Shown here one piece after another: positions 1 to 10,230 of a stretch of 64,000 bases of DNA. Origin of the DNA: Blasia pusilla (Eukaryota; Marchantiophyta; Marchantiopsida; Blasiales); assembly GCA_050084515.1 (NCBI GenBank), contig CM114271.1, positions 2,170,001 to 2,234,000 on the forward strand. Direction: 5' to 3'. The position numbers were made by a program, and so were the translations under genes. The first letter of the stretch is position 1. The number at the start of each line of letters is the position of its first letter. The notes under the pieces were generated by a model. It did not search any database, was not told where the DNA came from, and saw only the letters and a program-made list of their open reading frames with translations.

Positions 1-170
1 AAATCAAGGTTGGCGTCTTTTCTAAGAATCTGTGATTCTGATGAAATGTTAGCTGGTTTCTGCAGTGCAGTCTGAATAAAAAGACTTTCTTGATTATTGT
101 GGAAGAGTTGCTAGAACTTGCTCTGGTGAATCAATGTCTCACAATGTTTGTGCTGTTGCTGGCTGATCAG
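1..170 (+). other. Intron sequence of the RPT6 gene
   Basis: The window opens inside an intron. No coding similarity is seen before the acceptor at 169-170 (…gatcag), after which the conserved RPT6 frame starts at 171. The upstream exons with the N-terminal coiled coil, OB domain and Walker A/B lie outside the window. Confidence 0.75.
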
Positions 171-869
171 GTGTTGATGGCCACAAATCGGATTGACATC
201 CTTGATCAAGCCCTCCTTCGACCTGGCAGGATTGACCGCAAAATTGAGTTTCCTAATCCTACTGAGGAGGTATGTTCTTTCATATTGTTGCATACAGAAA
301 GTTAGTTCTAGGTTTGTGTGGATGTGATCGCCATCTCAGCCTTGATGGGATAGAGACTGGCTATTCTTTCTACCATCCTGTAACTCTGATAACTGCTTTG
401 TTGGTACAGTCTCGATTGGACATTCTCAAGATTCATTCAAGAAGGATGAACTTAATGCGTGGTATAGACTTAAAGAAAATTGCAGAGAAGATGGGCGGTG
501 CTTCTGGGGCTGAGTTGAAGGTAAGAAGTTACATGAAATTGTTTTTAGAGTGCTTTCTACACTACCTCATGGAGAGGCAGTGGAGAGAGGGACTGGGAAG
601 TAGCGAAAGTATTTGGAGAGGTTGGGAGAAATTTGTTGTGCCACAGTGTTTGTTCAAGGGTAAATACCAATCTCTACAGTTTCCATCCTTGGCATCACAA
701 TCTCACATGTTACTTTTGTGGGTGGCAGTCTGTCTGTACAGAAGCAGGAATGTTTGCATTGCGTGAACGCCGGGTTCATGTAACACAGGAAGATTTTGAG
801 ATGGCTGTAGCTAAGGTTATGAAGAAGGAAACAGAGAAGAATATGTCCCTTAAGAAGCTGTGGAAATAG
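171..869 (+). CDS. RPT6: 26S proteasome regulatory subunit 8 (RPT6), last three exons
   Basis: Partial gene: exons 171-269, 410-520 and 729-869, all joined in phase 0 across GT-AG introns (donors gtatgt at 270 and gtaaga at 521; acceptors ending ttggtacag at 409 and ggtggcag at 728). The product is one of the six AAA+ ATPases of the 19S cap, which unfold and feed ubiquitinated substrates into the 20S core in nucleus and cytosol. Exon 171-269 begins with VLMATNRID (sensor-1 Asn) and holds the [11 protein letters not shown] arginine-finger region. Exon 410-520 covers the AAA lid ([21 protein letters not shown]). The last exon encodes the C-terminal helical end [14 protein letters not shown] and stops after KLWK, as in other RPT6 proteins. 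The sequence is almost identical to the conserved family, so this is very probably a functional host gene. One mild oddity is Ser in place of the usual Ala at the start of the last exon. Confidence 0.95.
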
Positions 870-2128
870 TTTGATATTTCTAGGTGTCTCAAATGTAGAA
901 ACAAAATGTCTGATTGTAATGATAATTGCCATGATGCCTCATGACCCAAAAGAAAGTGAGTGCTGTTAACATTTCTTGCCTTAGTGCTCCCATTGGCTGG
1001 CTTGACCTGTTTCTGTACAGAAATTCATAGGAACTGTGAGGCTTCTGCTTGTATTTCTGTTCTTGTCTATATTCTGGTCTGACCCCGAGGAGTTCAGAGC
1101 CAGACAAAGAATGGTAGCCTGATATTCCTTCTGCAGATGTTGAGTGATACTTCATCAGTATTGTCATGGGATAATGTTTATAAAGAAAGTAGGTGCAGTA
1201 TGTGCATCTATGCTGCTTCTTGGGGGCTTGCCATCAACCCATCTCAAATCATCCACCGGTAGATAGTTTGGTGTGGTCAAATATTGTAGAGATCCTCTCT
1301 TATTGTCCTTGTGATCAGCTTCCATAGAATCAATTCACAAACTGCCATCCAGGTTGTGAATTGGTTGGTCATACGATTGTGTTGTGTGCATACATTCTTG
1401 CATTAGTCCTCTGAGGGAATTCTCTTTTTTTATCCTTAGTTACCTCGGGCATTTATTCACGTTAACAATTTTAATCCCTCCCTCCCTCCCTCCCTCCTGT
1501 TAACAATTGTGATCCTCCCCTCCCTCCACTCTCATAGTGTGCTCATGTTATTTGTCATTTTGTGCATTTTGGCCTTCATCCACTACATACCTGGTCAGAT
1601 GCACCCCTCCATGTCCTAAACGCATCAGCAAGTTTCTCATACCTTTTATTGATTGATGGGTAGTATGTAGAGTGGAAGAGCAGAGGTTAGGTTTGATGGC
1701 TAAGACTACACCAAACTCATCTAATCCTACTTAACATCTCAACAAAACAAGCTGTAGACTTCCGCGGATTGATGAAATGTACGTTCACAACAAATGGGTA
1801 CGACGAGAGGAGAATCCAGAAAAGTGCAGAGTATGGGGTCAAGAGTGTGGAATGCATGCGTTTCATGGCAGGATTCTTCCCAACTATACCTACCACAGGT
1901 AGAAAAAATATCATGAAAAAACTTGCATCAGGAATATTAAATGAAGACGTCATATCTCATTGGAAGTTATCTAGTTGGAATTGCCATGGGATAATGCCAA
2001 CCTACCTGCCATTCCACCTCCTTACCTTTAACTCACTCCGAACGATGAGCTTGGAGATGGAGACATGGAGAGTAGGGGGCAGTGACATGGGCAAATTGGA
2101 GTTAAGTGGAGTGGAGTAGGGTGGTGTG
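870..2128. other. RPT6 3' UTR and non-coding DNA with a CCCT microsatellite
   Basis: The first few hundred bases after the TAG at 867-869 are presumably RPT6 3' UTR. A short (CCCT)n tract lies at about 1475-1497 and is followed by a partial copy of its own context (GTTAACAATT occurs before and after it). Small open frames at 1717-2119 show no recognisable protein and I do not call them. Confidence 0.5.
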
Positions 2129-2465
2129 GCTTTTGTGCAAATTTTGGAGTGTGATCAAGCAGAAAACCAAAACCATATCAAAACGAGTGTGATATGAGAC
2201 TGATAGTCACTTTCAGCCAAAAGTATTGGAACTTGAGTGGGTGGTTTGTGGCTTTTGTGCAAATTTTGGAGTGTGCTCAAGTAGAAAACCACATCCAAGA
2301 CGAGTGTGATAGGAGACCATAGCCACTTTCAGTCCAAAGTATTGGAGTTTGAGTGGGTGGTTTGTGGTTTTTGTGCAAACTTTGGAGTGTGCTCAAGCAG
2401 AAAACCAAAACCACATCCAAAACGAGGGTGATAGGAGACCATAGCCACTTTCAGCCAAAAGTAAT
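2129..2465. repeat. Three-unit tandem repeat, period about 116-122 bp
   Basis: The phrase TTTTGTGCAAA is found at 2131, 2253 and 2369, each followed by TTTGGAGTGTG, AGCAGAAAACC-type and CCACTTTCAGYCAAAAGTA segments. Units differ by a few substitutions and small indels, and the third unit ends near 2465. The array is non-coding and its function is unknown. Confidence 0.85.
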
Positions 2466-3074
2466 GGTTGTGTGAACTTTCACATGGGTATTGGTTGCTT
2501 GGTTGTGTGACTTGTGTTGTTGCGTCGTTGGTGGGTACGTCATGTGCCATGGGAAACGTGAGGACTGAATTTATGTGTTGAAGAATCCCACTTCAAATAC
2601 ATTTGTACAACTATCCTTGAATTTGGGTGTACTACGACCAAACTCTCCTCTTGGAGATTTAGGAGATTTTCATGGTCAAGAACATAGTTGGGAAGAATCC
2701 CAACAATCTTGCTTCACGTTGTACACATATTCTTGAAGGTTGGTCCACTACATATAAGAGGAGATTTTTTGGTGTGTTTGTTTTTTCCCCCTAACCCATA
2801 ATTTTGATTAGAATATTAATCTTATCTTGGCTTATAGTTGACCAAATAATTACCGTGACCAACATCATGTCATCCAGGATGTGATTTAATTACAATCTGG
2901 AAGAAAATGTGTCAATTTTTTACCATCAATTCTCTTACCATAAAAAGCCCTATTACTACCAAAACTCTCTTCTTGAAGATTATAATGAGGTTTTTTCTAA
3001 GGACGATGGCCTTAGTTTGAAGGAGTTTCTTCGGGTTAAATTAAAGGGTGGGTAGTGAAGCAATGACGATAAGA

Positions 3075-3076
<2 letters not shown>
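2466..3076. other. AT-rich non-coding DNA
   Basis: No supported gene, transposon end or RNA gene was seen in this stretch. Confidence 0.4.

Positions 3077-3140
<64 letters not shown>
3077..3140. repeat. (AT)32 microsatellite
   Basis: An uninterrupted AT dinucleotide run of about 64 bp. It produces an artificial Tyr-Ile reading frame that is not a gene. Confidence 0.97.
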
Positions 3141-3143
<3 letters not shown>

Positions 3144-3976
3144 AATACTAGCTTAGATATTAATTTGTCTCTCTCACAACACATTGAAATTGTTGATTTT
3201 TTTTGGAGCTTCAATTTGGGGATCTTGGTATGGTTTGTCTTGTCCTTGGTAAAATTGATGAAATAAATAATGGGAAATAAATTGAGAAATAAAAATTGGG
3301 AATGAGGAGTTGGGTTAGGTCATAAAACTCCCCAAAATCCAAACTTTTCCATAACAGTTTGGAAAATTTTCACGACAAGATATTCTTGTAAACAACATCA
3401 TATGTTGCAAAGTTGAACTTGAATTACTAGGGCTACTTAAACTTCCCATTATGGGGAGGTTATGAAAAAAATAATTTTAGATGTGGAAGACAAACCTAAA
3501 ATTATTTTTACCACAACACGCGGGATATTAAAAAGTTACTATTTCTTTTAGAAACAAGTAAAAATGGAAGCTATTTGTTTAGAACGAAGATAAAAGTATC
3601 TTTCTAAGGGTTTTTTTTTCTTCGTAACACTGAGGAAGGCTACATAAAGAGGTACCTTGTTTGGTTATGAAATTTTTTTGTAAAATGAAGTTGTGGGAGT
3701 CTATGGGGAAGGGCTCTGAGTAACAATGCTAATTCTTTTCCATACTCACAATTTTATTTCCATGAGCTTAAAAACTATTGTTTCCCTTAGGTCCCTTGAA
3801 GCAAGTACTTTTTGGGTATGTCAACCAAAGGGTCGAGGAAGACCCGCTAATATTTGTGGAAGATGTGAGTGTTCACTTATACTATACAAGCAACCTCTTC
3901 TTGACAAGTCAACCAAGTTATGTCTCGAGATGGCTTTTGCCGGTTGGGCGATGAGGATGGTTGCTGATAATACACA
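3141..3976. other. AT-rich non-coding DNA
   Basis: No supported coding region. The short frame at 3726-3980 runs into the Helitron-like element and resembles no known family. Confidence 0.4.
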
Positions 3977-4211
3977 CTAGGAAGGTGCTCGTGCGATGCA
4001 CGGAAATAGAATACTGGTTGAAGAACTTTTGTTAGTGTATAGCTCGTGAAGGGAAGGGACTAATGATGAAGGAATTAATGATGTTGCACAAAAATTCATT
4101 TTTTTCCTTGCTGCCCGTAGTATGTGAAACATTTTCTTGCTGCCCAATTGCCATGTGTCAAACAAAGAAGTGTTTGCATATCAAGAAGGCACTCTCCCAT
4201 AATAATATAGA
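3977..4211 (-). mobile_element. Small non-autonomous Helitron-like element (235 bp)
   Basis: Read on the minus strand, the element starts with TC (4211-4210, TCTATATTATTATGGGAG) and ends with CTAG (3980-3977). It is preceded by a GC hairpin (CGTGCATCGCACG) 10 or so bases inside the end. It is flanked by A at the 5' side and T at the 3' side, the usual Helitron AT target. There is no terminal inverted repeat and no target duplication. The element at 8338-8499 has the same termini and similar interior (GCCCGTAGT..GAAA, CAATTG..C). Helitrons of plants normally show TC…hairpin…CTRR, so this is a mini-Helitron with no coding capacity. Confidence 0.7.
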
Positions 4212-5334
4212 TTTTGATTTGGTTTGTTGAACTACGAGTTTTTAAGGTTATGTGATGGATATTGTAGAAAGAATCAAGGAGTTATGTTAGGTAATGAGAT
4301 ATGCAACCGATTGCTCTATCCTTTTTATAGTGGATTTTTTTTCATATTTACATTTATCTTTTGATACTTTCATGAAAACATTTTCTTACCATTTCATTAG
4401 AATCATAAACTTGTCCCTTCTCATAGTCCCTCTCTTTCCATTGTTACCACTTATTATCAATAATGGATCTTGACAGGATTACAGTATGCACAAGCATTGG
4501 CATTGATACGGTAGGTTGGAACAATGGATGGCCATTAATATTCGTGTAAGATTTATTTCAAATGATAGATTACTTAAGTTATTGAGGTATTTTTTGATTT
4601 GGCTTGTTACCATCTTCTTTTTGGATTTTCGTCTTCTTCCCCTCGTGGGATCTTGTTTACTTTCTTTGTCCTCTTATAAGTTTTGGTTACATAACAAAGT
4701 GGATGCTCCCTACTACAATTGTTGGAGATACAATAACTTCCATCTATAATAATCGTTCCTATCTCCAACAAGTTCCATCTAGAGTAAATAATGCTCCTTA
4801 AGAACATCTATCATATATAAGGAATTAAGACCACTTCATGACATGCCCTTATAGAGGATCTCAAAGGCTTATATTAGTGAAAGTAACTATGGGATTTACC
4901 CTCCCTAGGTGTCATGTTGGAAAGAGGAATTAAAAAACTCCTTATTGAAAAAGAAAGAAGACATGTATTAGTGGAGTTTTGAATGTGGACGTATGATCTA
5001 TATCATTTTGGGAGAGTGCTTTCTTGATTTGCAAAGTCTTTGACGACGAGAAAAAATGTTTTCTTTGTGAACAAAAATTGTGACCCTATTAATCCCATTG
5101 CCCACTAGTTGAATTAAAAATGAAATAAATAAAATGAAATATATTACGAGAGTCTAAATGGTAACGTATAATTAAATATTAAAAAGGAACGTATAATTAA
5201 CTGTTAAAAAGGAGAGAAAAAGACACATATTACGGGAGCTCCGAGGGTCTTATTGACACCCCCTCATAGCGCGTTTGATTTGTTTGCCATTGTGTATAGA
5301 TCATTGAGTCCGGAATCCGCAAACGCGCCATGGG
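4212..5334. other. AT-rich non-coding DNA
   Basis: Nothing recognisable. The frames at 4516-4807 have no family resemblance. Confidence 0.4.
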
Positions 5335-6400
5335 GTGAATGGGGAATTTGAATGGGATGAAGCGCAGAAACGAGACTGCACTCATTTGGAGGATGGACCG
5401 CAAACAAGAGTACGCTGATTGGAAGGGAATGCAGCGCAAGAACAAGATTGCGCTGGTTTGAATGGGATGAAGCGCAAGAACAAGATTGCGCTCGCTGGTT
5501 TGAATGGGATGAAGCGCAAAAACGAGACTGCACTGATTTAGAACAAGATTGCGCGGATATGAATGGAATGAAACGCAAAAACGAGACTGCACTGATTTGG
5601 AACAAGATTGCGCTGATTTGAATGGAATGAAGCGCAGAAACGAGACTGCACTGATTTGGAACAAGATTGCGCTGATTTGAATGGAATGAAGCGCAAAAAC
5701 GAGACTGCACTGATTTCGAACAAGATTGCGCTGATTTGAATGGAATGAAGCGAAAAAACGAGACTGCGCTGATTTGGAGGATGAAGCGGAAAACGAGTCT
5801 GCGCTGATTTGAATGGGATGAAGCGCAGAAACGAGACTGCGCTGATTTGGAGGATGAAGCGGAAAACGAGCCTGGACCGATTCGGAGGATGAACCGTAAA
5901 CAAGATTGCGCTGATTCCAATGGGATGAAGCGCAAAATTAAGATCGCGCTGCTGATATGAATGCAGAACGGCGAGGGAAAGTGGGCTGAATTGGGTCCAG
6001 GACCTCGGACAAGAGTGCGCTGATTTGGAGGGCTTGAACTGCAAAATGAAGATTGCGCTTCGCTGTTTGGAATGGGAGAAACTGCAAACAGTACTGCGCT
6101 GCGGTGATTTGGATGGGAAGATCGTAGCAAGTGGAATCCAGAACCTTAAGAAAGAATGCCCTGATTTGAATGGGATGAACTACAAAATCAAGAATGCGCT
6201 GATTAGAATTCGGAGCCGCAAAAAAGACTGCGCCGATTTGGACGGGGGGATCATGGCTAGTTGAATTTAGAACGGCACAAGAGATTTGGATCGGAAGGTC
6301 ATAGCGAGTTGTATCCAGAACCGCAAGAAAACTGCGGTGATTTGGATTTGAAGAACTGCAAACAGGACTGCGGTGATTCGGATGAAAGAATTGCAAATAA
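5335..6400. repeat. Tandem array with a 59-bp period
   Basis: The phrase GAATGGAATGAAGCG recurs at 5561, 5620, 5679 and 5738, exactly 59 bp apart, with GAGACTGCACTGATTT and AACAAGATTGCGCTGATTT between. Outside this core (5335-5560 and 5800-6400) the units degenerate and change length, but the phrases (GGGATGAA, GCGCTGATTTG) persist. Because 59 is not a multiple of three, the same peptide pattern appears in all three minus-strand frames (long Ser/Phe/Arg-rich frames at 5230-6396). These are artefacts of the repeat and not genes. Confidence 0.88.
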
Positions 6401-6829
6401 TGGAAAAACGTAAAATAAAGCTAATGAAGCCTGACCATGTACACCGTCTTTTTTACACTCATGTTGCATTCGACCGGCGTCCGGAAAGAGATACACAGAT
6501 CGCGCCATGCAACGAGGATGTGGAGAGAGTAGAGCCGCCTCTAATCAAGGGCCGACTCACAAGGATCCAAATCAGCGAAGCCTCGTTTGTAGATGGATTC
6601 AACTTGCAGTTGTTCCCATCCAAGTCGGCGAGGGTTTTGCTCTCGTTCCGGTTTCGTTTCCTTATGCTCTTTACCTTCTACTGGAATCCCCAGCATTGTG
6701 TCCAAGGCCATAAATCTCTCCAAGAGACTGCAACGACGCATCGAGCGAGAGTGCCATTTGAACGGCATTCAAAGCGGCAATTCTGCTGTGGATTTTTTCG
6801 AATCTCGCTAGAGAATGTACGCTCGCTAT
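6401..6829. other. Transition between two tandem arrays
   Basis: No gene supported. Short phrases resemble the array downstream (GGATCCAAATCAGCG, CTCACAAGGATCC), so it may be a strongly diverged unit. Confidence 0.35.
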
Positions 6830-7760
6830 TTTCCCGCTCTCACATGATTCGCATCTCGAGACCCTTTTGATTGATCCTATCGACTTTGATCCAGGAGCGG
6901 ATGGTCATTTCAGAAGTTCATGTCGATCTAGCAATTAGAAAAGCGGAGATGGATAGGGTAGTGGATCAGCGACCTCCCGAGAAGATATCACACATCCAGC
7001 TAACGATTTCGCTGACCTCTCGGTCTCACATGCTTCGCTTCTCAAGACCATTTGAATTCCCTCCGACCGACATTGATCCATGAGCGTTTCGCCATTTGAA
7101 GAGTTCAGGTCGACCTTGAATCTGAAGAAAGCGAAGGAGACGGTAGTGGATCGGGCACATACCAAGGAAACAGAACCACTTCACAAGCGAACAATATCGC
7201 TGATCTCTCAGCCTCACAGGATTCACATCTCAAGACGATTCCAATCCACTCAGATCAATACTGACGGACAAGCGGATTCCTATTCCAAGAGTCGATGTCG
7301 ACCTTGAATTTGGGAAAAGCGTGCAAGGGATATGGCAGTGCATCCGGGACCTCCCAAGACGCTGGTACACAGCAATCAAGCCGTGCTGACCTCTCGGTCC
7401 CACATGCGTCGGCTCTCAAGACCATGTCAAATCCCTCCCATCAGCGCCGATCTATGAGCAGATGTCTCTTTCAAGAGCCGATGACCACCGTGAATACGAA
7501 AAAGGCAACAAAGAAGGATGTGGTAGTGCACCGGCGATGTCCCAAGAATCGTCTCGCTGACCTCCTGGTCTCACACGATTCGCATCTCAGGAAGATTTCA
7601 AATCACTCCGATCAAGACCATTTCAAGTCAGCCACTGGTTCCGCTCGACATTGATCCAAGAGCAGAAAGCTATTCATGACATTTCATGTGGACCTTGAAC
7701 GTCAACAAATCAAGGAAGGGATATGATACCGGATCAGCGAGTTCCCAAGAAGTCGCTCAC
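6830..7760. repeat. Degenerate tandem array, period about 186 bp
   Basis: The anchor YCTCACATGMTTCGCWTCTCAAGAC recurs with CACATG/CACAGG/CACACG at 6841, 7027, 7215, 7401 and 7572, spacing 186, 188, 186 and 171 bp. Each unit also contains ATTGATCCAWGAGCRG, GTCGACCTTGAAT..G..AAAGCG and TAGTGGATCGGCGACCTCCCAAGA-like phrases. The period is in the nucleosomal range typical of plant satellites, but only about five units are present and they are well diverged. Scattered open frames across it are non-coding. Confidence 0.8.
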
Positions 7761-8222
7761 TGCAAAGAAGAGTCCATCTCGCCGCCCTCGATCTCGCTCA
7801 TGAGCAAGCGCAAGCCCAAGCGAGGACTCCACTCTGGCGACGGAAATCTTCGCAGCCTCAATCGGTACAACCATCCATCATGGCGTTACGAGAATTGGTT
7901 GCTTTCAGCGAACGCATCCCGCCAAGAAAAAAACCTGTCACCTGGATTTCTCCATAGCCATCTTCGTCATCATCTCACGATTTTCAAAATCCTCTTTCTT
8001 TCTTGACATGTCACCTTGCCAATCAGAAAATGCCTTCACTCCACTTTATGATAAGAAAATCTTAGAGACTTATGCCATGTGGATGCAGATTTAGAGGTAA
8101 TATGTGCCTACATGACTTGAAAAAACCAAAAGAGTAATTAGTTAATTCCCATAATTTCATAACTACATCCTATACTTACTTGTTTTTTTTTGGCCATCTA
8201 GATTATCCACGTGCTCATATAT
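7761..8222. other. Non-coding DNA after the 186-bp array
   Basis: A GC-balanced stretch to about 8005, then AT-rich sequence. No gene or transposon end recognised. Confidence 0.35.
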
Positions 8223-8355
8223 GTTAATCATTTTCTTCAGTCTATTTTCTTGCTTTCATGTCAAAAAAACACTAGTGTAGAATCCGTGCTAACTATTTTC
8301 TTGAGTTGATATTCTTGCTCTTCATGTTAAGAAAACACTAGTGTACAATCCGTGC
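8223..8355. repeat. 66-bp tandem duplication carrying two Helitron-type 3' ends
   Basis: Two 66-67-bp units (8223-8289, 8290-8355) share TTTTCTT.AG..TATTCTTGC..TTCATGT and both end in ACACTAGTGTASAATCCGTGC. Only the second unit continues into a complete GC hairpin. The duplicated block therefore includes the 3' terminus of the Helitron-like element plus its flank. Confidence 0.75.
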
Positions 8356-8499
8356 ATGGCACGGGAGTGAAGGGACTATCGTGCTGCGCAAAAAATTAAA
8401 ATTTGTTCGTGGTGCCCGTAGTTTGAGAAATATTTCTTTGATGTCCAATTGTCACGGGTGCTTACAAATCAATAAGTCACTCTCCAATAATAGTATAGA
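8338..8499 (-). mobile_element. Very short Helitron-like element (162 bp)
   Basis: On the minus strand it starts TCTATACTATTATTGGAGAG at 8499 and ends at CTAG (8341-8338). The hairpin CCCGTGCCATGCACGG lies about 10 bases before the end, and the flanks are A (5') and T (3'). Termini and interior phrases match the element at 3977-4211, so both belong to one non-autonomous family. Confidence 0.7.
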
Positions 8500-9599
8500 T
8501 TTTTTAAATGCCATGTGTTTGCAACTCAAGAAGCTATCCTCCATGAATTGTAGAGATGAGGACAATAAGAAAATGTTTGCATTCCATTAAATGGATAGAA
8601 AATCTTAGATTATCTATGCCATGTAGATTTTGACTTACAAGCCAATAAGAAAATCTTAGAGGTCATGTGTGTTTATTGGGAGTGATTTAATTCACGACCA
8701 GTAATGCATATTGGTGGTGGTTACTTCTTGACCTTGAGATTTGCATCCATCCAACCCATAGTGTGAACCATGGATGATATTAATACTGCCCAATTCTTAA
8801 GTCATCTTATTATTTGGGTTCAACCATTAGAACTTTAAAGATCCTTAGGGACACGATCACAAGAGAATGAGTATTGTGTTATTGACATAATTTTATTTGC
8901 AAAGCATTACAAATTATTTTTTTGGGTTTTTTTTGGGCCGCAGAGATTGGCGATTTTTTTTAATGGTGATGTATAGTTGATAGAATATTTTCTGAGATGG
9001 TTATTTCCAACAAAGAAATCTAGTAAAAAATTAACATCATAGAGGTATGAAACCTAGAAAATAATCAGTTTCAATTTATAGGGTTACAAAGTTCAAGTTC
9101 CAATCATATATTAAAAAGAGTAACAAAAGAGGTAAGGTGCCACATCATATTTCCTTATGGAGATGAACTTCACTACTTTTGGACAAACGTACACATATAT
9201 CATCCTCCTAAGAGACGTTTTCATTTTCGAAATTTTTTTAATGTATTTATTGGTAAAATAAATGATAAATAATATTCATTAATAAAAATTTTACTCAATT
9301 TTCTTGCGCATAATGGAATAAAATATTGAATAAAAAAGGTGCAAATTTTTTTAGAGGATCATTTAATTTAGTATAGACGCTGTGTTCTATTGCTCTCATT
9401 CTCCCCTTTTTGTGAAAATAAAAAGAGAGGTTAGAAAATTCCTAAGTTAGAGCCTAATCCGTGGTAATAAGAATAATGATTAGTAATTGAGAAAAAAGAG
9501 GGAAGAACCCCTCTAAGTCAAAATCTCACTAGTAGCTATTATCAAGTTTGAAAGCGTCCAGAAAGCCCGAAGGGAAAAAAATAAACTTTCTCATCAAAT
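8500..9599. other. AT-rich non-coding DNA
   Basis: No supported feature. Homopolymer-rich sequence around 8910-8950 and 9225-9360. Confidence 0.4.
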
Positions 9600-10040
9600 A
9601 TTCTCGTCTAGACCTCTCTAGAGAATTGTGAATCTTTGTCAAGAATCATTTTTGCTGATCGAGAATCATCAAAATCTTCAAGACCCCCTTTAAGGCGAAT
9701 ATGGACCTTTCACGAATATTCACATCAATCCATAAGTGCCATGAAGACCTCAAAGACCCCTTTAACGGTGGAAAGTGAAGCTTTCTCATTTATACGCATA
9801 TACATATATTCTCGTGACTCGAAAAATGTCAATGCCTCGAAGACCCCTTTAAGAGAAATATCAACGTTTCTTGCTCTTAAAACAATCTCGTCAATCGAGA
9901 AAAGTGAAGATATATCTCTAAAGACCCCTCTAACGTAAGCGAGAATCTCATGCTTTCTCTCATGAATTCTTTTTCACCCAAAGATTCTTGTGAATCCACA
10001 ATTTTCAAAGACCCCTCTAAAAGAACAACGAAACTTTCTC
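9600..10040. repeat. Five-unit degenerate tandem repeat, period about 73-87 bp
   Basis: The core (C)AAAGACCCCTYTAA is found with GACCCC at 9682, 9755, 9842, 9923 and 10010 (spacing 73, 87, 81, 87 bp). Between cores lie TTTCTC, ATTCTCGT/TTCTTGTG and AATC-rich phrases. The core is much better conserved than the rest of the unit. Confidence 0.75.
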
Positions 10041-10135
10041 TCCAATATTTTTGTGTTTCCTTCCCTCTAGCAAAAGTGGAATCCATCCACCTCATCACGA
10101 GAAACGGACCACCTTCGATTATTTGACCTGTTAAG

Positions 10136-10230
10136 AAACCCTCTCTTTTCCTAGTCACGTTTGTAAAATGAGAGGGTTAAAGGGTTTGCCCCTCTCATTT
10201 TACAAACATGACTAGGAAAAGAGAGGGTTT
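10136..10230. repeat. Long inverted repeat: two 41-bp arms, 13-bp loop
   Basis: Arm 10136-10176 (AAACCCTCTCTTTTCCTAGT… to …GAGAGGG) is the reverse complement of 10190-10230, with one mismatch (CACG versus CATG), around the loop TTAAAGGGTTTGC. A transcript would fold into a nearly perfect stem. No target duplication was identified. It could be a fold-back element or a small-RNA precursor; the sequence alone does not decide. Confidence 0.9.

Noticed and set aside
3048-3266. Frame with Tyr-Ile repeats
   Set aside because: Produced by the (AT)n microsatellite.
5230-6396. Long minus-strand frames (up to 288 codons) rich in Ser, Phe, Arg
   Set aside because: They are translations of the 59-bp tandem repeat in three frames with the same peptide motif; no codon constraint or family resemblance.
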